A stretch of DNA of 64,000 bases, taken from NCBI RefSeq assembly GCF_030247185.1, contig NC_080572.1, positions 218,207,435 through 218,271,434 on the forward strand, in the 5' to 3' direction. Positions 43,351-52,949 of the stretch are shown here, one piece after another. The DNA comes from Malaya genurostris (Eukaryota; Arthropoda; Insecta; Diptera; Culicidae). A program made the position numbers and the translations under genes. The notes beneath the pieces were generated by a model. It had not been told where the DNA came from and ran no database searches. It saw nothing but the letters and a program-made list of their open reading frames with translations. Positions within the stretch are counted from its first letter, which is position 1, and every line of letters starts with the position of its first letter.

Positions 43351-44697
43351 ATGTCTAATTTAAGTCCTGGCCCCCCCGCTCCCGATGTTCAAATGGAGAC
43401 TTCCCTTGTCTGTAAAATGTCCCGCATAAAGAGCTATCCTGATGGGCTCGCACTACCGGCCGGGCCTTACGCGGTCTATTTCCGGACCAAATCAAGAGAA
43501 AAAAATTTAAATATTTTAAAAATATCGCGAGACCTGTTTTCGCGATATAATACTATAAAAAGTATTGATAGAATACGGCCAGACAAGCTCAGGGTCCTGT
43601 TTACCAGCTCTAAACAGGCTAATGAGCTTGTTCAAAAGGATCCCTTTACGCAGGAGTACCGCGTCTACGTGCCCGCTCGCGAAGTAGAAATCGACGGTGT
43701 GGTCACCGATGCGAGTTTGACTTGCGAGGATATTCTTAAGTACGGGGCGGGTTGTTTTAAAGACCCCTCACTTAAGAATGTCAAGATACTGGATTGCAAG
43801 CGATTGCATTCAGTATCGATCGCAGGGGATGGAACAAAGTCTTATCCCCAATCAGACTCTTATCGTGTGACCTTCGCCGGCACTGCTTTGCCCAACTACA
43901 TCCTCTTGGACCGGGTTCGTTTGCCTGTTCGTTTATTTGTACCCCGGATAATGAATTGTACCAATTGCAAACAACTGGGGCATACAGCTACCCATTGCAG
44001 CAATAAGCCACGTTGTGCTAACTGTGGGGAAGCTCATGCGGACGGCTCTTGCGGTAAGGATGCTGAAAAGTGTCTCTACTGTAAGGAGGGTCCACATGAC
44101 CTCTCTGATTGTCCCGCTTACAAACTGCGAGGTGATCGAATGAAGCGTTCCCTAAAGGAGCACTCCAAGCGTTCCTTCGCAGAGATGCTTAAAAGTGCCA
44201 CCCCTCCTAAACAGACAACGAATCCATATGCCTGCTTGTCGACTGACGAGAGCGATTCTGACGACCCTTTGGAAGGTCCATCTTCAGCGGTCCCTCATAG
44301 CTGTAGGAAAAGAATGAATAAATCTTCTCATAAGCTACCTAGTAAGGGTTCGAAGGTGTCTTCCGAAGGGCTTCGAAAAGTTACAGCTAACGGGAATCGG
44401 GAAAAATCACCGAAGCAAAAAGCTCCTGGTCTCGGAAAACTCAATTCCGAGATGGAATTCCCACCACTTCCAGGGACTACAAAATCCCCAAGCGTCCCTA
44501 AAAATCCACCAGAGAACCAACTAGGTGCTGGACTTATCAAGTTTTCTGATGTTGTGGACTGGATTTTTACAACTTTCAATATTTCAGACCCTCTTAGAAG
44601 CATTTTAATTGCTTTCATGCCTACAGTAAAAACATATTTGAAGCAGTTGACTGCAAATTGGCCCCTTCTTTCAGCGATTGTATCTTTCGATGGCTAA
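43351..44697 (+). CDS. Retrotransposon 2 ORF1, gag-like nucleic-acid-binding protein
   Basis: 448 residues, intact. It is the RNA-binding partner of ORF2 in the retrotransposition particle. Residues of about 30-115 match the RRM-like region of the retrotransposon 1 protein (YAVYFRTKSREKNLNILKIS). Three zinc knuckles lie at about 202-255 (CTNCKQLGHTATHC, CANCGEAHADGSC, CLYCKEGPHDLSDC). Then follow a charged, low-complexity linker and the conserved C-terminal helical block (GLIKFSDVVDWIFTTFNISD) ending SFDG. The start ATG follows a GCGAC context, and no upstream in-frame ATG was chosen. The stop codon overlaps the ORF2 ATG (ATGGCTAA). Confidence 0.92.
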   Translation: MSNLSPGPPAPDVQMETSLVCKMSRIKSYPDGLALPAGPYAVYFRTKSREKNLNILKISRDLFSRYNTIKSIDRIRPDKLRVLFTSSKQANELVQKDPFTQEYRVYVPAREVEIDGVVTDASLTCEDILKYGAGCFKDPSLKNVKILDCKRLHSVSIAGDGTKSYPQSDSYRVTFAGTALPNYILLDRVRLPVRLFVPRIMNCTNCKQLGHTATHCSNKPRCANCGEAHADGSCGKDAEKCLYCKEGPHDLSDCPAYKLRGDRMKRSLKEHSKRSFAEMLKSATPPKQTTNPYACLSTDESDSDDPLEGPSSAVPHSCRKRMNKSSHKLPSKGSKVSSEGLRKVTANGNREKSPKQKAPGLGKLNSEMEFPPLPGTTKSPSVPKNPPENQLGAGLIKFSDVVDWIFTTFNISDPLRSILIAFMPTVKTYLKQLTANWPLLSAIVSFDG

Positions 44698-47600
44698 ATC
44701 ATCCACCGAGGTCACGGATCTAATCACTGTTTTACAGTGGAATTGTAGAAGTATTATCCCAAAAATAGATTCATTTAAATTTCTAGTAAATAATCTGAAA
44801 TGTGACGCATTTGCATTGTGCGAAACTTGGTTAACTTCTGAAATACCCTTAAACTCCCACGATTTTAACATTATTCGCCTGGATCGAGATGATCCCTACG
44901 GAGGAGTACTTTTAGGGATCAAAAAGTGCTATTCTTTTTATCGAATTAACCTCCCCTCGATACCAGGTATTGAAGTTGTCGCATGTCATGTTACAATCAA
45001 AGGTAAGGACCTTTGTATTGCTTCCATCTACATTCCCCCAAGAGCCTCGGTTGGGCATCGGCGACTCAGTGATATCATTGAGCTCCTTCCCGCACCGACG
45101 TTGGTTTTGGGAGACTTTAACTCACACGGTACGGGATGGGGCTGTCTTCACGATGATAACAGATCAGCTATGATCCATGATATCTGCGATAACTTCAATA
45201 TGACAATATTGAATACGGGAGAAATGACACGGATTCCTGCACCACCAGCAAGACCAAGTGCGCTGGATTTATCCCTTTGCTCGACATCGCTACGGTTGGA
45301 TTGCACGTGGGAGGTAATTCCTGATCCCCACGGTAGCGATCACCTACCGATCGTAATATCAATCACCAGCGGCTCAAAACCATCGAAGACAATCAATGTT
45401 TCGTACGACCTCACACGAAATATTGATTGGAATAGCTATGCGACCTCGATATCTGAGAAACTTGAAAGAACTCAACAACTTCCTCCGGAGGAAGAGTACA
45501 CGTTTTTGGCTGGCTTGATTCTCGACACCGCGACTCAAGCTCAGACGAAACGTGTACCCGGCGCGAAAACTAACATCCGTCCTCCCAACCCGTGGTGGGA
45601 CAAAGAGTGCACAAATTTAAACGCGGAGAGAGCCTCCGCGTATAAAAAATTCAGAAAAAATGGAACACCTGATAATTACCGGAATTACGCGGCGTTAGAC
45701 GTTAAAACTAAGAACTTGATTAGAGCCAAGAAACGCGGTTACTGGCGTCGGTTTATAGACGGCTTAACGAAAGAAACATCTATGAGCACTCTTTGGAACA
45801 CAGCCCGACGAATGCGCAATCATAACACCACGAATGAAAGCGAGGAGTATTCCAACCGCTGGATATTCGATTTCGCTAAAAAAGTATGCCCAGACTCTGT
45901 ACCGGAACAGAAGATCACCCGCGCCGCGACACCAAACACAAACGAAACACCGTTTTCGATGGTAGAGCTCTCACTTGCACTCTTGTCATGTAACAATAAA
46001 GCCCCGGGATTAGACAGAATAAAATTCAACTTGTTGAAAAATCTGCCTGACCCCGCCAAAAGGCGCTTGTTGAGTTTATTCAATAAGTTCCTTGAGGGCA
46101 ACATTGTTCCACATGACTGGAGACAAGTGAAAGTGATCGCCATTCAAAAACCAGGAAAATCAGCCACCGATCACAATTCGTATCGGCCGATTGCTATGCT
46201 TTCCTGTATCCGGAAATTGTTCGAAAAAATGATTCTCTTCCGTCTAGACAATTGGGTCGAAACTAATGGCTTACTTTCAGATACACAATTTGGTTTCCGC
46301 AGAGGCAAAGGAACGAACGATTGTTTGGCGTTGCTCTCAACCGAAATTCAAATGGCATTTGCTCGTAAGGAACAAATGGCGTCAGTTTTCCTAGACATCA
46401 AGGGGGCTTTTGACTCAGTTTCCATAAACATCCTATCTGAGAAGCTGCATCAGCATGGTCTTTCGCCAGTTTTGAACAACTTTTTACATAATCTATTGTC
46501 TGAGAAACATATGTATTTCGCGCATGGTGATTTGTCGACAATACGATTCAGTTACATGGGTCTTCCTCAGGGCTCATGCTTAAGCCCCCTTTTATACAAT
46601 TTTTACGTAAACGACATCGATAAATGTATCAACACATCTTGCACGCTAAGACAACTTGCCGATGACAGCGTTGTGTCTATTATAGGACCCAAAGCTGGCG
46701 ATCTGCAAGGGCCGTTACAAGATACTCTTGCCAACTTATCCACATGGGCTCTTCAAATGGGTATCGAGTTCTCTACGGAGAAAACTGAGCTGGTTGTATT
46801 TTCAAGGAAGCGAGAACCAGCACAAATACAGCTTCAACTAGGGGGTGAAAACATAGCTCAGGTCTTCACATTTAAATATCTCGGGGTCTGGTTCGACTCC
46901 AAAGGCACATGGGGATGTCACATTAGGTATATGAAACGAAAATGCCAACAAAGAATCAACTTTCTTCGTACAATAACCGGGTCGTGGTGGGGTGCCCATC
47001 CAGGAGACCTGATCAGGCTGTACCAAACAACGATATTGTCCGTGATGGAATACGGATGCTTTTGCTTCCGATCCGCGGCGAACACTCATTTCATCAAGCT
47101 GGAAAGAATTCAGTATCGTTGTTTGCGTATTGCCTTGGGTTGCATGCAATCGACTCATACGATGAGCCTCGAAGTGCTGGCGGGCGTTCTTCCATTGAAA
47201 AACCGGTTCTGGGATCTCTCATATCGTTTACTCATTCGATGCGACATTTTGAATCCTCTGGTGATTGAAAATCTCGAAAGGTTAGTTGAGCTCAATTCTC
47301 AAACCCGTTTTATGTCCTTGTATTTTGATTACATGGCTCAGAATATTAATCCTTCTTCGTTTGTTTCCAACCGTGCTCATTTCTTGGATACTTCTGATTC
47401 TACTGTGTTTTTCGATACTTCCATGAGAGAAGAGATTCGTGGAATTCCGGATCACGTGCGCCCTCAAGTGGCCCCAAATATTTTTTATAATAAATTTAGA
47501 ACAGTCAACTGTGAAAAGGTGTTTTACACTGACGGATCAAACATCAACGAGTCCACAGGCTTCGGTATCTTCAATCAAAACATCACCGCTTCGTACAAAC

Positions 47601-48370
47601 TCAGTGATCCGGCTTCAGTTTACGTCGCAGAATTAGCTGCTATTCAGTACACCCTCGAGATCATTGAAACCTCGCCCAAAGACCATTACTTCATTGTCAC
47701 GGACAGTCTAAGCTCAATAGAAGCTCTCCGGGCAATGAAGCCAGGAAAGTACCCCCCTTATTTTCTGGGGAAAATACGGGAACACTTGAGAACTTTATCT
47801 GAACGGTCTTATTCAATATCGTTAGTCTGGGTCCCTTCGCATTGTTCCATTCCGGGAAATGAAAAGGCAGACTCATTGGCTAAGGTGGGCGCATTAGAAG
47901 GTGATATTTATGAAAGACCAATCTGCTTCAATGAATTTTTCAGTATTTCTCGTCAGAAAACTCTCGAAAGTTGGCAAACTTCATGGACGAATGACGAACT
48001 GGGACGATGGCTACACTCCATTATTCCTAAGGTATCAACGAAACCGTGGTTCAAGGGGATGAACGTGAGTCGTGATTTCATTCGCGTTATGTCTCGGCTC
48101 ATGTCAAATCACTATACATTCAACGCACATCTCCGGCGTATCGGGATCGTGGAGAACGGGCTCTGCACCTGTGGCGACGGTTATCAGGACATCGAGCATG
48201 TCGTGTGGTCGTGCGTAGAGTATCGCGACGCCAGGTCGAAGCTACTGGAATCCCTCAGGGCCCGAGGTAGACCGCCTGAAGTTCCGGTTCGGGATGTGTT
48301 GGCGAGTCGGGATAGCTCATATATGCTTCTGATATACGAGTTTCTCAAACACATTTATATACAAGTGTAA
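44690..48370 (+). CDS. Retrotransposon 2 ORF2: endonuclease, reverse transcriptase, RNase H
   Basis: 1226 residues with no stop or frameshift. It nicks the target, primes cDNA synthesis there and degrades the RNA template. Endonuclease about 1-230: LQWNCRSII, ALCETWL, GDFNSHGTGWG, HGSDHLPIV. Reverse transcriptase about 475-740: KPGKSATDHNSYRPIAML, QFGFRRGKGTND, FLDIKGAFDSV, MGLPQGSCLSPLLYNFYVND, catalytic LADD at about 654 (Leu where Tyr or Phe is usual), KYLGVWFDS. RNase H from about 943: FYTDGSN, VAELAAIQY, VTDSLSSIEAL, PSHCSIPGNEKADSLAK, with all four acidic residues present. A Cys/His motif CTCGDGYQDIEHVVWSC lies near 1157. The start is the ATG overlapping the ORF1 stop, probably used by termination-reinitiation. 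Confidence 0.93.
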   Translation: MAKSSTEVTDLITVLQWNCRSIIPKIDSFKFLVNNLKCDAFALCETWLTSEIPLNSHDFNIIRLDRDDPYGGVLLGIKKCYSFYRINLPSIPGIEVVACHVTIKGKDLCIASIYIPPRASVGHRRLSDIIELLPAPTLVLGDFNSHGTGWGCLHDDNRSAMIHDICDNFNMTILNTGEMTRIPAPPARPSALDLSLCSTSLRLDCTWEVIPDPHGSDHLPIVISITSGSKPSKTINVSYDLTRNIDWNSYATSISEKLERTQQLPPEEEYTFLAGLILDTATQAQTKRVPGAKTNIRPPNPWWDKECTNLNAERASAYKKFRKNGTPDNYRNYAALDVKTKNLIRAKKRGYWRRFIDGLTKETSMSTLWNTARRMRNHNTTNESEEYSNRWIFDFAKKVCPDSVPEQKITRAATPNTNETPFSMVELSLALLSCNNKAPGLDRIKFNLLKNLPDPAKRRLLSLFNKFLEGNIVPHDWRQVKVIAIQKPGKSATDHNSYRPIAMLSCIRKLFEKMILFRLDNWVETNGLLSDTQFGFRRGKGTNDCLALLSTEIQMAFARKEQMASVFLDIKGAFDSVSINILSEKLHQHGLSPVLNNFLHNLLSEKHMYFAHGDLSTIRFSYMGLPQGSCLSPLLYNFYVNDIDKCINTSCTLRQLADDSVVSIIGPKAGDLQGPLQDTLANLSTWALQMGIEFSTEKTELVVFSRKREPAQIQLQLGGENIAQVFTFKYLGVWFDSKGTWGCHIRYMKRKCQQRINFLRTITGSWWGAHPGDLIRLYQTTILSVMEYGCFCFRSAANTHFIKLERIQYRCLRIALGCMQSTHTMSLEVLAGVLPLKNRFWDLSYRLLIRCDILNPLVIENLERLVELNSQTRFMSLYFDYMAQNINPSSFVSNRAHFLDTSDSTVFFDTSMREEIRGIPDHVRPQVAPNIFYNKFRTVNCEKVFYTDGSNINESTGFGIFNQNITASYKLSDPASVYVAELAAIQYTLEIIETSPKDHYFIVTDSLSSIEALRAMKPGKYPPYFLGKIREHLRTLSERSYSISLVWVPSHCSIPGNEKADSLAKVGALEGDIYERPICFNEFFSISRQKTLESWQTSWTNDELGRWLHSIIPKVSTKPWFKGMNVSRDFIRVMSRLMSNHYTFNAHLRRIGIVENGLCTCGDGYQDIEHVVWSCVEYRDARSKLLESLRARGRPPEVPVRDVLASRDSSYMLLIYEFLKHIYIQV

Positions 48371-48621
48371 TCTGTTACATCTGGCTTAGAAAGTTCCTCC
48401 TATTTATCGACGTTGTTTCAACTGTGGCTAAGAATAATCTTCACCTGCAGGTTCGACACTAACTTCCGCCGATTATCCCGATTCCTCATCTGTCCACCAT
48501 CTTCATCGGAACTAACAAGATCTTTGTGCTGTCACTAACCTTTTCGCTTCCCCCCTCCCCGTCTCTTCACCATCTCGATGTCAACTAATTAGATCTCTGT
48601 CGTTTTAGTCAATTCATTCCC

Positions 48622-48957
48622 ATGTCCCCTTTTTACTCCGTTTTCCGCAATATTTACTTCGCTATTTTTTTTTTCTCATTTTTTTCTGTAACAACACCAT
48701 CATCGCCCACGGAAACTTACCAACAGCATGCGGGCCACCCGCCGGGTATTCGTAACCTGGGGGTGTTTCCCGCGGACCCACACGGACCGAAGAATGCGGC
48801 CAACATGAACATTCACCAACGCCATATGGAAGACTCTCATGAAATATTCAATTCACCGGCCACTGCCGATCACCAGCTGAAGGCTGGATCTGCCAAAGTC
48901 AACCATTGCGACCCAAATATGACATTACTCAATGATACAACCCTAGTTTTAAGTTAG
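48622..48957 (+). CDS. Open frame in the 3'UTR of retrotransposon 2 (uncertain)
   Basis: 111 residues from a genuine ATG. The N-terminus has a hydrophobic run (NIYFAIFFFSFFSV) that could act as a signal or membrane segment. The remainder is hydrophilic with no recognisable domain. Retrotransposon 1 has a shorter 3'UTR with no counterpart. I-type elements normally have two ORFs, so this is most likely chance coding potential. Confidence 0.2.
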   Translation: MSPFYSVFRNIYFAIFFFSFFSVTTPSSPTETYQQHAGHPPGIRNLGVFPADPHGPKNAANMNIHQRHMEDSHEIFNSPATADHQLKAGSAKVNHCDPNMTLLNDTTLVLS

Positions 48958-49148
48958 TCGTAAATTAAAATTAGTAAAAGCCCTTGGCATCTTAGAGCTT
49001 AAGCAGTGTGCCTTAAACATTATATTCTTGAATAAAAAAAAAAAATAAAAATCTATTGGTTAAAATAAAATTATGTGTCTCTAAGAATTATAGTTTCTAT
49101 TGATTGCAAACGATAGAAGTATGAAAACATATTTTGATACAATAAAAT

Positions 49149-49202
49149 CTCAATTTACGCGAAATTTAATTTACGCACCCACGAGCTTGCGCGTAAATTG
49201 AG
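49149..49202. repeat. Small inverted repeat (13-bp perfect arms)
   Basis: CTCAATTTACGCG at 49149-49161 and CGCGTAAATTGAG at 49190-49202 form a hairpin around a 28-base loop that itself contains ATTTACGCAC. It looks like the core of a tiny MITE. Flanking text gives no clear duplication. Confidence 0.5.
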
Positions 49203-49599
49203 GTTAGAATGTATACTGAAACGTTGAAGGCATAACAGAAATTTTAAAGTTTCCGATCCTGTACCGATTTTTTTAGATTCTACGGAAATGTTGAACAAAT
49301 TAAAAATTGTAGTAGATATCAATTGAATTTGTTTTATATGTACATCAAAATTATTTGGATCTATGTGTTCATTCTTTAGTACAGCACAAAAATCGAAAAA
49401 AGAATCGAAGCCTGCATTTTTGAGTAAATTGTAAATAAATTGATATCAAAATATAAAAAATTATAAATTATATTAGTCAATAACGTAACTGTTCTGGCTT
49501 GAAATTTTTAGGCAATATATTTCCGCTGATAGAAATTGAATGTATTTCTACCAATTTTTTTAGTTGTTTTGAGAGAATATATAATTTTATTCATCAAAA

Positions 49600-50299
49600 C
49601 AATCTTTATGATAATGATTCTAACAATTTAGAGCAAAAAATGTACAAGTCATCGCTTTCATTTTTTATTTATATGTTAAAAATATTTTTTTTGTAATATT
49701 TGTCAATATTTTTGATGGTTCAAAAACGTCAGCTTAGCATAAATTGTAGCTGGGTTGACTAGCAATCGAATAATGTATAAAAACATATAGGTCATCGCTT
49801 TGAATTCAGAGATATTTACGACCATTGTAAAAAAAACCATCTTTTTTGTAGTCTTCTGTGTACAATTTCCTCTATAACTTTAGGTAGACAACTCTATTTT
49901 ATGTATGTTTTAATGCATTTTATTTCTGAAACTAGTACCATTCCAATGGTGAACAAATTTCGAAGATCGGTTGACTAACAACAAAGCTATGATGCGAGAA
50001 AGTTGAAGTTCTCAAAATTCTATTCACAATGCTGGTGCCGCATAAATGCAGATACGGCATATTTTGTGCGTGAAAAAAAAACTTGGAACGGGAAAAATCA
50101 CATTTTCATTGATTTTTCCTAACCGATTGTCAATAATGACATACTTAAAATAATCTACGAGCTGTACAAAATTCGAGGGTGTAAAATTTATTGAGATCCG
50201 TTGAAAAACATCGGAGCTATGACAGCTCAAAGTTACCGTTCCAACTTTTTTTTAGGCTTGGTGCTTCGCGTAACTTTTTGAGGCTTGGTGTTAGGAGTG
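49600..50299 (-). repeat. Right inverted arm of the long-TIR element
   Basis: Reverse complement of the left arm with about 10-15 percent visible differences and an extra 27-bp subunit close to the terminus. Shared blocks include TAGTACCATTCCAATGGTGA and AAATTCGAGGGTGTAAAATT. Confidence 0.8.
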
Positions 50300-50800
50300 T
50301 TATTAATATTATTTCACCATTTAATTAGAAATATTTCTAAGTTTCGATTTGAATGTATCAAGCCACGCATTTTCAATTATATATGATCGAAATTTTGATT
50401 AATAGCGGCGAAGCTGTCACGGAACGTGTGAACGTTCCGATAAAGAAAGTATTGTACTAATTTTGAAGGAAGCTGACGTTCCGGTGACGGTCCGTCTGAA
50501 TGGTTTGCTTTTGATCTTGTATCATGCGAGTTTGGATGAGATGTTTTGTTATGTCGTTTTCACCTGAGAAATCTGCACGTATCGCAGGGTAAATTTTAAG
50601 TGCTTAAGATTAATTTCTAATTTAAATAATATGAGCTCGATTAATAATCGAAATCGCAGAATGGTAGTAATGGTGGAGAACTTAACGCTTTAAAAATAAC
50701 TGCATGCATGCAAAACTTTAATATAAGCTTGGCGAGGAAGAGATTAAATATCGAAATCCTTTACGCTTGTATACAGGTAGGTATAATTGCATATATTATA
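50300..50800 (+). repeat. Repeat family C, right half of a split copy
   Basis: Resumes at TTATTAATATTATTTCACC and matches 34313-34430 and 34690-34990 of the uninterrupted copy, for example GTGCTTAAGATTAATTTCTA. It lacks the promoter-like middle section of that copy. Confidence 0.75.
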
Positions 50801-51870
50801 ATTATAACTATCAATTAAGCTGTTATAATTGAAAAACTTGCTGAAATCCAACTAGTGGTGTAATGATGCTTTTCGAATATTACTCATAACATCATAAATA
50901 CTACTGTGGAATTCGCAAAAACAACTGTTCATTGATTTGAATATGGGAAAGTTCGTTCAGATTTAATCTAACAAAATCTACTGTTTTCCCTGTAGTTCCG
51001 GAACCGAAAGTCGTATCCACAACAAATTTAGGAATTTCGTATGAAACTTTAAGACTTTACCTTTGAACCTTTAGTTTGTGAAAACTGATTTAACCATCTT
51101 GAAGAATAGTTTTTGATCACTATTTCTAATTCTTCCGAAACCAGATTCATATGAACAGAATAGCCGAAGTTGGTTCGTTTGACAGCAACAAATATGACCT
51201 ACAAATTGGAACATTTGTGAATCTAGTTTAACCTAGACTCAGTGACGAAGAGCAAGTGTTATTTTCTTCCCTTGCAGTGACGAAATCAACGAGAGCTTTT
51301 CTCTTTCGCACATAGCTATACAACACTGTTATATAAATTTTACGCACATCATAAGAGCGCGTGTTTATTTTATTTCACTTCTAGCACCGGATAAAACCAA
51401 AGTGCCAAATTTTCTGAGGTGGACGCAAATATTTTCACCGAAGTGTACATGCGGGTGAGCAACTGAGCACTCTGGTGTACGGTTCGCATAAGAGAAGCCT
51501 GGGCCACGCATATTCAGCAAAAATACAATTTATCGTTGAAATTTAGTTTTTCCTTGCTGCGGAAAAGACTTGTCATATCATGGCTAGCGCTACCTTCTAT
51601 AAATTTAAAAATTTAATCACAGAAGTGTTCGCTCACTAGCACGCACCAGTGGTCACTTGGGTGTGTTTAGGCGAGAGCCCGTGAGAGCGATTCATGCGAA
51701 GAGAATATGTTTCACTCGCACCAGCTTCTGTAACCACAAGCACATACTTAAATTTTGTCTATTCGACACTAACAAGAAGTGCTCTTTCTTTGTTTTGTGC
51801 GATGTTCGTCGGTGGCCTCCCCAGTGTTGAAATGAAACTTACTCGATGGTGTATCACTCTAGGCTAGACT
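50801..51870. other. No gene; partial family R sequence at about 50985-51240
   Basis: GTTCCGGAACCGAAAGTCG at about 50996 marks a diverged minus-strand R module. The rest is AT-rich with nothing recognisable. Confidence 0.45.
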
Positions 51871-51872
51871 TA

Positions 51873-52282
51873 CTGGGCCGTATGAATAAAATGTAGTAAA
51901 GTCTGTTGTTTGTAGTATCTTTGAAAAAATAAAAGTCCACAGAGTATAACGCGGTTTGGTATGAATAAAAAACAAGTTCGAACATGTAGTTAATGCTACT
52001 TCCGAATTGAGGCATTTACTGCATACCGTATCGACACAGAGCCGGAAAAGCTGGCATAAACATGCACAAAGCAAGAAACGTACTTACATCTGTAAAAATG
52101 CCACTTTTTTAATTTCTGCACTTCACTTTATCAGCAAACACACGAGTATCAACCTCTAGGGCTACCTACCGAAAACTTGTAGTAAATACTACAGTTTGTA
52201 GCATGTTTTGACAGGAACGTGATCCATACGTAGCAATTACTACCGAAATTCAAGCATGCCACGTTTTATTCATACGGCCCAC
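51873..52282. mobile_element. 410-bp MITE with TA duplication
   Basis: The left end is CTGGGCCGTATGAATAAAAT. The right end in reverse complement is GTGGGCCGTATGAATAAAAC. TA flanks both sides (51871-51872, 52283-52284). The interior includes several GTAGTAA/TACTAC motifs in both orientations. No coding capacity. Its end sequence differs from the other MITEs here. Confidence 0.75.
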
Positions 52283-52289
52283 TATCTCA

Positions 52290-52770
52290 TGCTCTATTTC
52301 GATTACGCCAATTGAAAGAAATCTTCCAAACGAAGGGAACCTGCGTGTCTGTTACTTTTGCAAATGTAAGTCTAACTAAACAGCATGAAACATGTAGTAG
52401 GATTATTATTATTATTACTATTTTAGTTGACATCACTACACCACCGGCACGATATTGCTGCACTACTGGCGGTGAAAACTGCATTTACATCACGAAGCTT
52501 GAAATTCCGATGTATATTTATTTTATTTTCAAATAAATGCCGATTCTTTTACTTTTTTATTCTCTCGATCCCACTTATCATCAAATAGCTTAAAATTTTA
52601 TCAACCGAAGTACCGTCTTTTACCAATATCACATACCAGTAGCAGACAAACGTAATCGTTTCGTTTTCTTTATAGCGTGTACGAAATAGAACAAAGCACG
52701 CATCGTTCGTGTTGTGTTTTCTTCATCCAAATTGCACATTGCACATACTGGTATTGTACATATTGTCATT
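52290..52770. other. No recognisable gene
   Basis: AT-rich with a short TTATTATTATTA tract near 52405. Overlapping short frames on both strands are not convincing. Confidence 0.4.
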
Positions 52771-52776
52771 CTGTCA

Positions 52777-52919
52777 CCCTTATTCTAAATAACGACGTAT
52801 TGATTTTTCGATCGAATGTGGTTAGATCGAATCCTAGCTACCTTTGATTTTGCTAGCGTTATTAGGAATACAAATGAAATACGATACTGAAATCGATACG
52901 ACGTTATTCAGAATAAGGG
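52777..52919. mobile_element. 143-bp MITE with about 30-bp inverted repeats
   Basis: The left end is CCCTTATTCTAAATAACGAC then GTATTGATTT. The right end in reverse complement is CCCTTATTCTGAATAACGTC then GTATCGATTT. Only four differences over 30 bp. Target duplication not evident. Confidence 0.7.
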
Positions 52920-52949
52920 CGTATATTCTGGTTTGAAAGCTTTGACACT

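Larger units (their letters stand above)
42880..49044 (+). mobile_element. I-clade non-LTR retrotransposon 2, full length and open
   Basis: 6165 bp, flanked by a perfect 12-bp target duplication TAAAAATCTATT (42868-42879, 49045-49056), ending in an A-rich tail. The 5' end CCATTGCCGTTTCAACC resembles that of retrotransposon 1. ORF1 (43351-44697) and ORF2 (44690-48370) are both open end to end, so the copy may be competent or very recently so. The 3'UTR is longer than in retrotransposon 1 and contains an extra open frame. Confidence 0.92.
40936..50299. mobile_element. Long-terminal-inverted-repeat element, TTAT duplication, with nested insertions
   Basis: The left arm (40936 to about 41640) and the right arm (about 49600-50299) are inverted copies of about 700 bp. 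Termini are CACTCCAAATGCCAAGCC and, in reverse complement, CACTCCTAACACCAAGCC. The right arm has one extra 27-bp subunit (TCAAAAAGTTACGCGAAGCA...). TTAT flanks both ends (40932-40935, 50300-50303). The uninterrupted family C copy at 34194 shows TTAT once, confirming the target duplication. Between the arms lie a family R copy and retrotransposon 2, so the element itself was about 2 kb. No transposase seen. A 4-bp duplication with CACT ends could point to a Chapaev/CACTA-like or atypical piggyBac-like family, unresolved. Confidence 0.8.
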
